Source: JAOUEA01 sp963825685 (lineage in GTDB: Bacteria; Actinomycetota; UBA4738; HRBIN12). Taken from it: a stretch of DNA of 64,000 nt. The stretch lies in contig CAWGUD010000027.1 of NCBI GenBank assembly GCA_963825685.1, positions 106,294-170,293 on the forward strand. Direction: 5' to 3'. The translations under genes were made by a program, and so were the position numbers. Positions 9,857-20,161 of this stretch are shown here, one piece after another (position 1 is the first letter of the stretch; every line of letters starts with the position of its first letter). The notes below the pieces were generated by a model, which searched no databases, was not told where the DNA came from, and worked only from the letters and a program-made list of their open reading frames with translations.

Positions 9857-10264
9857 TCACTGCGCCCGCCGCGTGTCGACGATGTAGACGCTGCACGGCG
9901 AGTGGCGCAGCACGAGGTTCGGCACGCTGTCCTTCACACGCCACCACGACCCACGCGTGCCGCGGTTGCCCACCACGATCGTGTCGGCACCCACCTCGGC
10001 GGCGACCTCGCAGATGCGCTCGGCCGGCTCGCCCCGCTCGATGCGCGTGGTCGTCGAGACCTCGGGGAACCGTCGCGTCAGGTCCGACAGGTAGCGGTCG
10101 GGGTCGGGCGACCGGTCGGGGTCGACGGCGGCACGCACGTCGCCCTCTGAACGCACGAGCAGCACGAGCAGCTCGGCGCCTCGATCGCGTGCGAGCCTCG
10201 CCGCATCGTCGACCGCGAGGTCCGCTGCGGAGCTGGAATCCGTTCCCACCAGGATCGTCGTCAT
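9857..10264 (-). CDS. Universal stress protein (UspA family)
   Basis: 135 residues, single Usp domain. MTTILVGTDSSSAAD is the first strand and Asp-containing loop, and the ATP-binding glycine motif VGNRGTRGS with a later Ser (DSVPN) follows near residues 95-115, ending in the usual HSPCSVYIV strand. The motif spacing fits the ATP-binding G-2x-G-9x-G(S) type roughly. Convergent with the SnoaL-like gene and divergent from the second kinase trio. The 200-base region upstream (10265-10465) contains short inverted repeats such as TCCTCC/GGAGGA but no promoter that can be called firmly. Confidence 0.9.
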   Translation of the reverse strand: MTTILVGTDSSSAADLAVDDAARLARDRGAELLVLLVRSEGDVRAAVDPDRSPDPDRYLSDLTRRFPEVSTTTRIERGEPAERICEVAAEVGADTIVVGNRGTRGSWWRVKDSVPNLVLRHSPCSVYIVDTRRAQ

Positions 10265-10465
10265 CGTGAGGCTCCTTCGTGTGGTGTCGATCGAACCGTA
10301 GCCTCAGTGGCGCAGACGGTTCGAGCCGGGGAGCATGCGGATCGGGCGGGGGTGCCAACACCCCGCTCGAGGTGAGGTTCCCGACCGTTCGAGCGGCCTG
10401 AGAGCCTCCTTCCCGAGCCGGCTCCTCCGGGAGGAAGATGCGGTCATGCAGAGCGGCGCCAGCAC

Positions 10466-12556
10466 GTGAACGGAGAGCGAGCCCAGGACGTCGATCGGTT
10501 CGTCGCGTGGACGATCGCGGTCGTGAGCATCGTGCTGATGTCGTTGTCCTTCGCGATCAAGCTCGCCTTCGGATGGTGTTCGACTGCCGAGGACACGGCC
10601 CTGATCCTGCCCGGGCTGCTCGGCAGTCTCGGCTTCACCGTGGTGGGGGCGTTGATCGTGGCACGCACCGGGAACGCGGTGGGGTGGGTCTTCCTGGGCA
10701 TCGCCGCTTCGTTCGCGGTGACCGCGCCGGCTCAGAACTGGGTCGATGCCGCGATCGAACTCGAGCGCCCGCTCGCGTTCGTGGGTGTGGCGAACTGGCT
10801 CGGTCAGTGGCCGTTCTTCATCTGCCTCGGCCTCTTCCCGGCGGTCTTCTTCCTCTACCCGACCGGATCCCTGCCGTCGCCACGCTGGCGGCTGCCCTGG
10901 CACCTCTACATGGGCTCGCTCGCTCGTGACGGTGGTGGGGTTCGCACTCCTGCCCTATCGCTGGGATGGGATCCCCGGCGAGATCGTGACGAACCCTGTC
11001 GGCATCGAGTCGCTCGAACCTGTCCTCGGTGTCCTCCTGGCCGTTTCGGGCGTGGTCCTGGTCATCAGCGCGTTCGTCGCGCTGGCGTCGTTGATCGTCC
11101 GAGCCCGGGGAGCCGACGCCGACGAACGGCAACAGATCCGCTGGCTCGGCACGGTCGGAAGGGTCGGCGGCGTGCTCTTCCTGCTGCTCCTCGTCGCCGG
11201 CTTCTCGAGTGGTGACCGTGACAGCGGGCTGGCTGCCTCGGCAGCGGATCTGCTCATGGTGCTCCTCGTCGTCACGATCGTGCTCGGCATCCCCGGCAGC
11301 CACCGCGATCGCGATCTTCCGGTTCCGGCTCTACGACCTCGACCTCGTGATCAAGAAGACCCTGATCTTCGCCGTCGTCGTGTTGCTCCTGGTGGCGGTC
11401 GGTGCTGTCATCGCAGTGCTCGTCGGCATCGGGGTCATGCCGTCACTCTCCGATTCGCCGGCGTTGCTGCTCTTCCTCGGGCTGGCCTATGGCTTGCTGG
11501 TGGCGCCCCTGTATCGGGTCGCGAAGCGCATCGCCGATCGGATCGTGTTCGGCGGGAGGGCGAGTCCGTACGAAGTGCTCACCGAGTTCTCCGAGCGGGT
11601 CGGCGAGACCTACTCCGACGACGACGTGCTGCCTCGGATGGCCGCCGTGCTCGGTGAAGCGACGGGCGCCGACGAGGCGACCGTCTGGCTTCGATTCGGG
11701 CCCGACTTCCAAGCGGTCGCGACCTGGCCCGGGGACGTCGGCCTCCCGGTCGGCATCCCCCCCGACGCCGTGGAGGTGCTCCATCGCGGCGAGGTCCTCG
11801 GCGCGCTCTCCGTCACGCTACCCGCGAGCGATCCGATGAATCCCTCGAAGGCAGCGGTTGATCCGGGACCTCGCGTCCCAGGCCGGACCCGTGCTCCGGA
11901 ACGTGCGTCTGATCGAGGAGCTACGGGCGTCACGTCAACGGCTCGTGGCTGCGCAGGACGAAGAGCGGCGCAAGCTCGAGCGGAACATCCACGACGGGGT
12001 CCAGCAGCAGCTCGTCGCGTTGAACGTGCAGCTCGGACTGCTCGCGAGCGTGGCTCCACGCGATCCGGATCGGGCAGCGACGATGGCGACCGGGCTGCAG
12101 ACCCAGACGATGTCGACGCTGGATGACCTGCGCGACCTCGCTCGGGGCATCTACCCGCCGCTGCTCGCGGACAAGGGGCTGGCGGCTGCGATCGGGTCAC
12201 AAGCTCGGAAGGCCGCCGTGGCCACGACCGTCCGGGCCGAGGACGTCGGCCGCTACCCCCAGGATGTGGAGGCGGCCGTGTACTTCACCGTGCTGGAGGC
12301 GATGAACAACGTGGCGAAGTACGCCGAGGCCACATCGGCCGACGTCTCACTCGCGCAGCGCAACGGTTCGCTGGAGTTCACGGTTCACGACGACGGCCTG
12401 GGGTTCGACCCCGCCACGACCGGATACGGCACGGGACTACAGGGCATCGCCGACCGGCTCGATGCCGTCGGGGGAACGCTCCGGATCGACAGTGCGCCGG
12501 GCGAGGGAACCACGATCTCCGGTGCCGTCCCGGCGGCGCCGGAGGGCGCCTCGTGA
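10466..12556 (+). CDS. Membrane sensor histidine kinase, paralogue 4 (three frame breaks)
   Basis: Starts with GTG (NGERAQDVDRFVAW follows). The N-terminus has about eight hydrophobic segments, with the loop motif as LYPTGSLPSPRW, then FRFRLYDLDLVIKKT and GRASPYEVLTEF. A GAF-like region precedes RNIHDGVQQQLVALN with the predicted phospho-His, then HATPase_c (DDGLGFDP, GYGTGLQGIADRL). Breaks near 10922, 11305 and 11855 change frame without loss of conserved sequence. Reconstructed length is about 697 residues. An ATG at 10438 with a nearby GGAGG lies in another frame and could be the true start if one more base is wrong. The stop overlaps the next GTG (GTGA), indicating coupling. Confidence 0.85.
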
Positions 12557-14747
12557 CGCCCGGCCGCGCGCGTCTCGTCGCGCTCTCGATCCTCGTGGTG
12601 TGCGTCGTCTCGGTCGCGGCGTCCGTGCCGATCGACCTCGCGAACCGGTTCGATGACGCCGAGGTCGTCGTGATCGGCGATCCGCAGACGCCGCGGGTGC
12701 AGGAGCTGCGTGCCGAGATCGGCGACGACCGGTTCTCCGAAGCCGGTCCGAACCCGGTCGTCGCCCTCGTGGTCGCGATGTGCTTCCTGTGGATGCTCGT
12801 CGGCGTGCTGATCGTCTCGAGACAGCCGGGGAACTGGGCCGGATGGACGTTCCTGGTGGTGGCCGGGGTCTTCCCCCTCGGGCTCTTCTTCTCCTCCCTC
12901 GTGTCGTACGGCGCCAGGAGCGGGCGGGGGTCGGTGCCGTGGTTGCCGCTGTGGGCGGCGATCGGCGAGTACACCCTCTACCCGATCGCGCTGCTGCCGC
13001 TGCTGTTCCTGTTGTACCCGGACGGGCACCCGCCGAGCCCGCGATGGCGCTGGGTCGCCCGAGGATTGCTCGGCGGCACCGCGCTGGCGTGGCTGGGCTT
13101 CTTCCTGCGCCCCGGCCCGTTCAACGCCTACGTGGACGACGGCATCCTGTTCGTGAACCCCACCGGCATCGATGCGCTCGCGCCGGTGTCGGGGGTCGTG
13201 ATCGCGATCGGTGCGGCGATCGCCGTCGTCTCGGCGATCGCCACGGCCGTCGCGGTCACGCAGCGGTTCCGGCGATCGACGGGCGACGAGCGGCAGCAGA
13301 TGCGCGTGCTCGCCCTGGTGGCCGGCCTCGCCGGCACGTCGTTCGTGTCGATGTGGGTCATCTCGCTCGTCGCGGTGATCACCGGGTTGGGCGAGGAGAC
13401 CGACCTCGCGATCTTCCCGATCCTGTTCGGGTTCACGGTGCTGTGTCTCGTGATCGGCATCCCGGTCGCCTACCTCGTGGCGATCTTCCGGCACGGGCTC
13501 TGGGACCTCGACGTGGTGATCCGCAAGACGGTTCGCTACGCGGTCGTCGTGATCGCCTTCATGGTGCTCGGGCTGCTCCTCGTGGCCGCGGTCCCGACCG
13601 CTGCTGTTCGGCGTCGGTGCGAGCACCGACGTGCTCCCCACGCTCCTGTTCGCCGGCGTGCTCGCGGCAGCGTTCCTGTGGTTGCGACCGCGGGCCGCGC
13701 GGCTCGCCGACCGGCTCGTGTACGGCCGCCGAGCCACTCCGTACGAGGTGCTCTCGGAGTTCAGCGAGCGGGTAGGCGAGACATACTCCACCGACGACGT
13801 GCTGCCGCGCATGGCGCAGCTCGTCGCCGAAGCGACCGGGGCCCTGCGAGTGGACGTGTGGCTGTGCGTCGGATCGCACCTGCGCCCGGAGGCGTCGTGG
13901 CCGGCCGGGGTCGAGCCTCACCGGCCGAGGCCGAGTGACCGATGGCGAGGTCGACGGTGAGCGACGCGTCGAGGTACGGCACCAGGGTGAGCCCCTCGGC
14001 GCGATCACGCTGGAGCCGGCACCCGACGATCCGATGAACACAGCCAAGGAAGCGCTCGTGCACGACCTCGCCACGCAGGCGGGACTGGTGCTGCGGAACG
14101 TGCGCCTGATCGAGGATCTGCGCGCCTCGCGCCAGCGGCTCGTGGCGGCGCAGGATGCCGAGCGCCGCAAGCTCGAGCGCAACATCCACGACGGGGTGCA
14201 GCAGCAGCTCGTCGCACTCAGCGTGCAGCTGCGCCTCGCCGAGCAGCTCGCCGGACGCGATCCAGCGAAGGTCGCAGCGTTGCTGCGCACGCTGCAGGAT
14301 CGATCCAACGAAGCGCTCGAGGACCTTCGCGACCTCGCCCGCGGCATCTACCCACCCTTGCTCGCCGATCAAGGGCTCACGGCGGCGCTCGAGGCTCAGG
14401 CGCGCAAGGCCGTCGTGTCCACCACGGTCAGCAGCGACGGCCTCGGCCGCTACCCGCAGGAGGTAGAGTCCGCCGTCTACTTCAGCGTGCTCGAGGCGAT
14501 GAACAACGTGGCGAAGTACGCCGACGCCGGCTCGACCGAGATCTCGCTGGCGCAGCGCAACGGTTCCCTCGAGTTCTCCGTTCGCGACGACGGACGCGGA
14601 TTCGATCCGGCAGCCGCGGCCCGAGGGACCGGCCTGCTCGGCATCGAAGACCGACTCGATGCGATCGGCGGCTCGCTCGAGATCGAGACCGAGCCGGGCG
14701 CCGGTACCCGGGTCGTCGGCCGGGTACCCGTGGGAGGCGCGCCGTGA
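12553..14747 (+). CDS. Membrane sensor histidine kinase, paralogue 5 (two frame breaks)
   Basis: GTG start overlapping the preceding TGA. About 730 residues when rejoined. It has an extra extracytoplasmic segment after the first membrane helix (about residues 25-60, rich in charged residues) not seen in the other paralogues, which may alter what it senses. LYPDGHPPSPRW, GLWDLDVVIRKTVRYA, RRATPYEVLSEF, RNIHDGVQQQLVALS and DDGRGFDP mark the usual domains; the C-terminal motif is GTGLLGIEDRL. Frame changes occur near 13602 (after LLLVAAVP) and near 13930 (after PAGVEP). The stop overlaps the next gene by GTGA. Confidence 0.86.
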
Positions 14748-16798
14748 CCGAGCGGACGGCCCGTCGTCTCGTGAAAGCGCTCGCCGCGTACCTGGTCCTG
14801 GCGGTCGCATCGGCCATCTGGTTGACGGCCGGTGACCTGACGTCATCGCTCGGCGATGCACCCTTCGTCGCGATGCTCGCAGGCGGGCTCACCACGTTCG
14901 CGACGATCGGACTCGTGATCGCCGCCAAGGCACCGCGGAACCCGATCGGATGGCTCTACGCCGCGGGCGGCATCGGCATGATCACGGGCCTCACGGCCAA
15001 CGAGTACGCGATCCGCGCCTCGACCAACCTCGACGTGCCCGGCGCCACATACGCCCAATTCCTGAGTGCATTCGTGATCGTCCCGTCGGTCAGCGCGCTG
15101 ATCCTCGCCCTGCTGCTCTTCCCGACGGGCGAACCACCGTCCCGGCGCTGGCGTGTCGTCGGGGTGGTGATCGCCGCGGGCACCGTGGCCGGGATCATCA
15201 GCGAGGCGTTCGTCCCTTCGCTGTTCGAGGCCGGGCTCGACGTGTTCGTCGACAATCCCCTCCACATCGGAGCGCTGGCATCGATGGAGTGGTTCGGCGC
15301 CGTCTGGGCAGTCACGATGACGGCAGCCGGCCTCGCGGCCTTCGCGTCGGTCGGGGTCCGCTATTGGCGGTCCCGAGGCGAGGAACGACAACAGGTTCGG
15401 TGGCTCGCGTTCGCCGTGGCCCTGTGCCTCGTGAGCCTCGGACTGCTCTTCGTGACCGGCGATACGGCGGTCGGCAACATCGTGTTCGCCGTGATGCTCG
15501 TCTCGTTCGTGGTCGGGCTCCCCGTCGCGACCGCGATCGCGATCCTGCGCTTCCACCTCTACGACCTCGACTTCGTGATCAGGAAGACGGTGGTATTCGC
15601 GATCACGGTCGTGCTCGTGATGGCAGCCGGTCTCGGCGTCCTGCTGGCGATCAGCAGCCCGCTCACGGACATCGCGCCCGACGAGACGCAGGCGGTCGGT
15701 CTCACAGGGCTCGCGATCGGCGTGCTGGTGTGGCCGCTGTGGCGGGTCGCGCGCCGGATCGGCGACCGCCTCGTGTACGGAGGACGCGCCACCCCGTACG
15801 AGGCGCTCAGCGAGTTCTCCGAGCGCCTCTCCGAGGCCTACGCCACCGACGACGTGCTTCCTCGCATGGCCGCCGTGCTCGGCGAGAGCACGCGGGCCGC
15901 CGAGGCAAGGGTGTGGCTGCGTGTCGGGAACACGTTCCGGTCGGCCGCCGCCTGGCCCGCCCATGCCCCAGCGGCCGAGCCCGTGCCGAGTGCCGGCGAC
16001 GAGCTCCCTGCGCTGCCCGGCGATCGTGCAGTCGAAGTTCGGCACCGCGGAGAGCTCCTTGGAGCGCTGTCAGCCGTCTCTCGCGCGAACGACCCGATCG
16101 ACAGCGGTCGCACGAGCCTGATGCGCGATCTCGCGGCTCAGGCCGGGCTCGTGTTGCGTAACGTGCGCCTGATCGAGGAGCTCCGGGCCTCGCGCCAGCG
16201 ACTGGTGGCCGCCCAGGACGATGAACGTCGCCGCATCGAACGCAACATCCACGACGGTGCTCAGCAGCAGCTCGTGGCCCTCGGGGTCAAGCTGCGGCTC
16301 GCCGACGCTCTGGTCGATCGAGACTCGGCGAAGACCCACGAGATGCTCGAGCAGCTGCAGACCGAGACCCAGGGAGCGATCGACGACCTGCGCGACCTGG
16401 CCCGCGGCATCTATCCCCCGCTGCTCGCCGATCGTGGACTCGAGGCTGCACTCGAGGCCCAGGCGAGGAAGTCGGCCACGCCGGTCGACGTCGCGGCGGC
16501 CGGCGTCGGCCGCTATGGCCAGGACGTGGAGGCAGCCGTCTACTTCTCCTGCCTCGAAGCCCTGCAGAACGTCTCGAAGTACGCGGCCGCGTCACGGGCG
16601 CGCATCGACCTCGCCCAGCACGACGGCTCGCTCGATTTCGTCGTGACCGACGACGGGATGGGATTCGACCAGACGAGCGTGACGCACGGTTCCGGCCTGC
16701 AGGGCATGACCGACCGGATCGATGCGATCGGGGGCAGCCTCACGATCGAGAGTGAGCCGGGCGCTGGGACGACGATCCGCGGTTCGGTTCCGGTCTGA
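14744..16798 (+). CDS. Membrane sensor histidine kinase, paralogue 6
   Basis: 684 residues with an intact frame, GTG start coupled to the previous stop. Membrane region residues 1 to about 320 with the degenerate loop LFPTGEPPSRRW, then FHLYDLDFVIRKTVVFA and GGRATPYEALSEF; a GAF-like segment; RNIHDGAQQQLVALG with the His at about residue 503; HATPase_c with DDGMGFDQ and SGLQGMTDRID. It closes the plus-strand kinase trio and converges, seven bases apart, on a lone receiver gene. Partner choice among the three regulators in the cluster cannot be decided from sequence. Confidence 0.92.
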   Translation: MTERTARRLVKALAAYLVLAVASAIWLTAGDLTSSLGDAPFVAMLAGGLTTFATIGLVIAAKAPRNPIGWLYAAGGIGMITGLTANEYAIRASTNLDVPGATYAQFLSAFVIVPSVSALILALLLFPTGEPPSRRWRVVGVVIAAGTVAGIISEAFVPSLFEAGLDVFVDNPLHIGALASMEWFGAVWAVTMTAAGLAAFASVGVRYWRSRGEERQQVRWLAFAVALCLVSLGLLFVTGDTAVGNIVFAVMLVSFVVGLPVATAIAILRFHLYDLDFVIRKTVVFAITVVLVMAAGLGVLLAISSPLTDIAPDETQAVGLTGLAIGVLVWPLWRVARRIGDRLVYGGRATPYEALSEFSERLSEAYATDDVLPRMAAVLGESTRAAEARVWLRVGNTFRSAAAWPAHAPAAEPVPSAGDELPALPGDRAVEVRHRGELLGALSAVSRANDPIDSGRTSLMRDLAAQAGLVLRNVRLIEELRASRQRLVAAQDDERRRIERNIHDGAQQQLVALGVKLRLADALVDRDSAKTHEMLEQLQTETQGAIDDLRDLARGIYPPLLADRGLEAALEAQARKSATPVDVAAAGVGRYGQDVEAAVYFSCLEALQNVSKYAAASRARIDLAQHDGSLDFVVTDDGMGFDQTSVTHGSGLQGMTDRIDAIGGSLTIESEPGAGTTIRGSVPV

Positions 16799-16805
16799 GA
16801 CGCGG

Positions 16806-17180
16806 TCAGTCCTCGGACGCAGCGGACCAGGCGTCCTCGAGGCGATCGGGACCGAACACCGCCTTCGGGATGTACGCCGCGGCGCCGCACTCGGCGGCAC
16901 GAGGCGCGTACTCCGCCTCCTCGTAGGTCGAGAGCAGGAGCACGACGACCGCGCCCTCGCCGGCCGCGAGGATCTGCCGGGTCGCGTCGAGACCGTTGAT
17001 CCCGGGAAGGTTCACGTCCATGAGCACGAGGTCGGGCGTGAGCTCGGCCGCCATCGTGACGGAGTCCTCGCCGGTCTCGGCCTCGCCCACGACCTCGAAG
17101 CCGTCGGTGGCGTCGACGACCATGCGCGCCGCCATGCGGAACGGCTCCTGGTCGTCGACGATGAGGACTCGAACGGTCAT
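16806..17180 (-). CDS. Single-domain response regulator (receiver only)
   Basis: 124 residues when started at MTVRVLIVDDQEPF, chosen because GGAGG lies 11 bases upstream and the receiver fold begins there; an in-frame start at 17213 would add 11 residues. Asp9-Asp10, Asp55 (LVLMDVNLPG), the Thr/Ser position in LLSTYEEAE and Lys in YIPKAVFG are all present. There is no output domain, so it may work as a phosphate sink, by protein contact or in a phosphorelay. It faces the last kinase gene tail to tail. The 138 bases upstream, before the protease gene, hold only its own ribosome-binding site and no clear promoter. Confidence 0.9.
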   Translation of the reverse strand: MTVRVLIVDDQEPFRMAARMVVDATDGFEVVGEAETGEDSVTMAAELTPDLVLMDVNLPGINGLDATRQILAAGEGAVVVLLLSTYEEAEYAPRAAECGAAAYIPKAVFGPDRLEDAWSAASED

Positions 17181-17318
17181 GTGGTCATGTGCCTCCAGGT
17201 GGAAGCGTCCCACGGCTCACGGGCCGTGCCAGTGATGCCAGCACCACTTTCCCGGTTCGCGTCTCCGGGGTTGCCCTCGAGTGGTACGGTCCTGCGGACG
17301 AACCGAAGGGAGCCGGCG

Positions 17319-20147
17319 ATGCCGTTCCGTACGCGTGCGACGACCGTCCTCGCTTGCATCGCCGCCGTCAGCTCGATGGTCGGCGCCCCGTCGCTGCGTG
17401 CGGCCGTACGCCCGGCGCTGCCCGGCGCCCCAGCCGACCGATGGACCTCAGGACCGGAGAGGCCAGCGGTGCGAGTCGACGTCCGTGGGGCAACACGTCA
17501 GGTGACCCCGTCCTCGCTCGAGGCCCGGGCGCGGCTCGCCGAGGAACTCGGCGCTCAGGGCATCGTGCAGATCGATCCATCGCTGGGAACCGTCCGCTCG
17601 GTGCTCCGCCTCGACGGCACGCTCACACCGCCGAGCACCGACGGCCCACGCGCGATCGCGCTCGGCTTCGTGCGGAGCCATCTCGATGCGCTGGGACTCA
17701 CGCGAGCCGATCTCGACACCCTGGTCTTCCGCCGGGACTACGTCGATGTGCTCGGCACCCATCACCTGTCGTGGACGCAGCGGGTCGGAGGGCTCGACAC
17801 GTTCCAGGCGGGGCTCGAGGCGGCGGTCACCACCGACGGCCGGCTCGCCGCACTGCATGGACCGATCGCGCGCGGACTCGCCGAGGTGACGACGCGATTC
17901 GCGCTCGAGCGTGACGATGCGTTCGCGGCAGCCCGTGCCGCCGCCGACGCTCCCGCCCGGATGCCATCGACCGCGGTCGACCATGCCGAGCGGGTCCTCT
18001 TCCCGACGCCGAACGGCGCACGTCCCGCGTGGAAGGTGCGGGCGGTCACGGGCCCGGCTCGTATCGACCGGACGATCATCGACGGCCGCACGGGTCGCGT
18101 GCTCTGGAGCGCGAACTCGGTCGTGCATGATCAGGTCGGGTCGGGACTGGCGTGGCCCGCCTACCCCAGCGACACGATCCCCAACGGCGGTGGCACACAG
18201 ACACCGGTGACCTTCCCGGTGTTGGACGGGACGGCCCTCTCCGGCAACAACGCCCACGTCTTCACCGACGTGCGCGGCGAGTGGTCCTGGGACCCGCGAC
18301 CGACCGACGAGGTGCCTGCCGTCGAGCCGGCCACCTTGTCGTGGGCCTCCCCGGCGGTGCTCGAGAACAACCGGCCCCGTCAGAACTGCACACCTGATTG
18401 GAACTGCACCTGGGATTCGAAGGAGCCGTTGAGCTGGCGCACGAACAGGGTCGAGAGCGCGACGAACACCTATTGGCTGATGAACCACTACCACGACTAC
18501 CTGGAGGCAGCGCCGATCGGCTTCACCGAAGAAGCCGGGAACTTCCAGCTCGTCAACGACGACGGCGCCGGCGGCCTCGACGGTGACCCGATGCTGGTGG
18601 CGGGCATGCTCGGGGCCAAGGGCCGCAACGGTCTCCCCGACTACGTGAACAATGCGTTCATCGGCCCTGCACCCGACGGCGAATCGCCCGTCGTCGGGCT
18701 GCTGCTGTTCCGCAGGGAGAACTACGGTCGGAGGGCCCCCTTCGGACCCGGGATCCCCTCGACCGATGCCGGTGTCGACGCCATGGTCGTGTACCACGAG
18801 TACACCCACGGCCTCTCACATCGTCTGGTGACTTTCCCGGATGGGGAAGCCGCCCTGAACTCTCTCGAATCGGCGTCGATGGGAGAGGCGTGGAGCGATT
18901 GGTACGCACTGGATCTCCTCGAGGCCGACGGTTTCCTCGTCGACTCCCCGGCCGTCGACATGCCGGTCGGGATGCACGTCACGGGCGGGGACGGCATCCG
19001 GTTCCAGTTCGCGGACTGTCTCGTCGACAGTCCGGCCGACGACTGCCCGGAGCCGGTCCCGGCCGACCCGCGAGTGGGCCCCGGTGGGTACACGTACGGC
19101 GATCTGAGCCATATCGCGGGCTTCCCCGAGGTGCACTCCGATGGAGAGATCTGGCTGCAGACCTTGTGGGAACTGCGTGACGCGATCGGACGTGTTCCCA
19201 CGGTGAGGTTGGTGACGCGCGCGATGGAGCTGTCACCCGCCGACCCGTCGTTCCTCGACATGCGCAACGCGATCCTGCTTGCCGACACGATCGTCTCGGG
19301 AGGGGCCGACCACGACGACATCTGGCAGGTGTTCGCGGGCCGAGGCATGGGCTTCTTCGCGGAGTCGGCCGGCCGGTGGCGTCCTGAGGTGCAGGAGGAC
19401 TTCGCGCTGCCGGTCTCGTGCCCGGGCGTCGGCTGCGGTCGCGTGGAGGGTGTGGTCATCGATGCCGGCAGTGGAGCCCCGGTCGTGGGCGCGACCGTGA
19501 CGATCGACGGTTCGTTCACAGGCATCCCGGTCGAACTCAGCGCCGTCACAGGCGCCGACGGCTCGTACACGATCGACGACGTGCCGAACCACGAGTACCG
19601 GCGAGTGGTCGCGGGCGCTCCCGGGTTCTTGAGGGAGCGCGCGACGGATGTGCGCGTGGCCGGGACGGCAGACCTCGATCTCGAGCTGACCCGGAACTGG
19701 GCGCAACTCGATGGCGGCGCCGTGATCACCCGTCAGGTCGGACCCGGGCTCCCCGGCGAAGCGTGCGGGGCCGATCTTTCGCTCGACGGTGATCTCGCGA
19801 CCGGATGGACGACGCGGCGCATCGGCGGGCAGCGACCATCGATCACGATCCAGCTCCCGCAACCCGTCGACATCGACCGGATCGTGATCGGTCGAAGCCC
19901 GTGCGCCAGCCGCAGGTTCATGAGTCTCGAGGACTTCTCGGTGTTCACCCGTCGGGATCGTGCACCGTGGGTGAAGGCGCTGGTGAACCGAGCGCCGCTC
20001 GGGAAGCACCGCTCGGTGGTGAGCTTCCCGCTCGACCGAGGGGACAGCGACGTGTCGCAGGTGCGGCTGGTGCTCGCCGGTGCAGCAAGGCCTGGACCAC
20101 ACGTCTCGCTCGCTGAGTTCCGCGTGCGAGGCCTCGGTGCGGCCTGA
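17319..20147 (+). CDS. Secreted fungalysin-type (M36) metalloprotease with C-terminal accessory domains
   Basis: 942 residues; ATG chosen with AAGGGAG just upstream and a signal peptide (about 1-28, ending LRAA). A propeptide-like region (about 90-230) is followed by the M36 catalytic domain (about 260-690). The zinc site is HEYTH at 493-497 within VVYHEYTHGLSHR, with the third ligand Glu523 in ESASMGEAWSDWY. Residues about 708-785 look like a carboxypeptidase-regulatory (beta-sandwich) domain (GRVEGVVIDAGSGAPVVGATV), and about 790-942 resemble a discoidin/F5-8-type domain (DGDLATGWTT). Secreted, probably degrading external protein; the added domains may bind surfaces or substrate. Confidence 0.9.
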   Translation: MPFRTRATTVLACIAAVSSMVGAPSLRAAVRPALPGAPADRWTSGPERPAVRVDVRGATRQVTPSSLEARARLAEELGAQGIVQIDPSLGTVRSVLRLDGTLTPPSTDGPRAIALGFVRSHLDALGLTRADLDTLVFRRDYVDVLGTHHLSWTQRVGGLDTFQAGLEAAVTTDGRLAALHGPIARGLAEVTTRFALERDDAFAAARAAADAPARMPSTAVDHAERVLFPTPNGARPAWKVRAVTGPARIDRTIIDGRTGRVLWSANSVVHDQVGSGLAWPAYPSDTIPNGGGTQTPVTFPVLDGTALSGNNAHVFTDVRGEWSWDPRPTDEVPAVEPATLSWASPAVLENNRPRQNCTPDWNCTWDSKEPLSWRTNRVESATNTYWLMNHYHDYLEAAPIGFTEEAGNFQLVNDDGAGGLDGDPMLVAGMLGAKGRNGLPDYVNNAFIGPAPDGESPVVGLLLFRRENYGRRAPFGPGIPSTDAGVDAMVVYHEYTHGLSHRLVTFPDGEAALNSLESASMGEAWSDWYALDLLEADGFLVDSPAVDMPVGMHVTGGDGIRFQFADCLVDSPADDCPEPVPADPRVGPGGYTYGDLSHIAGFPEVHSDGEIWLQTLWELRDAIGRVPTVRLVTRAMELSPADPSFLDMRNAILLADTIVSGGADHDDIWQVFAGRGMGFFAESAGRWRPEVQEDFALPVSCPGVGCGRVEGVVIDAGSGAPVVGATVTIDGSFTGIPVELSAVTGADGSYTIDDVPNHEYRRVVAGAPGFLRERATDVRVAGTADLDLELTRNWAQLDGGAVITRQVGPGLPGEACGADLSLDGDLATGWTTRRIGGQRPSITIQLPQPVDIDRIVIGRSPCASRRFMSLEDFSVFTRRDRAPWVKALVNRAPLGKHRSVVSFPLDRGDSDVSQVRLVLAGAARPGPHVSLAEFRVRGLGAA

Positions 20148-20161
20148 CCGCCGATGAGACT

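Noticed and set aside
9856..10269. C-terminal extension of the SnoaL-like protein through the UspA gene
   Set aside because: The extension is Cys/Arg-rich shadow sequence; SnoaL-like proteins end at about the length seen before it.
10438..10929. Alternative start of kinase paralogue 4 at ATG 10438
   Set aside because: The frame from this ATG is Arg-rich and not the kinase frame; it would need one further indel to be the true start.
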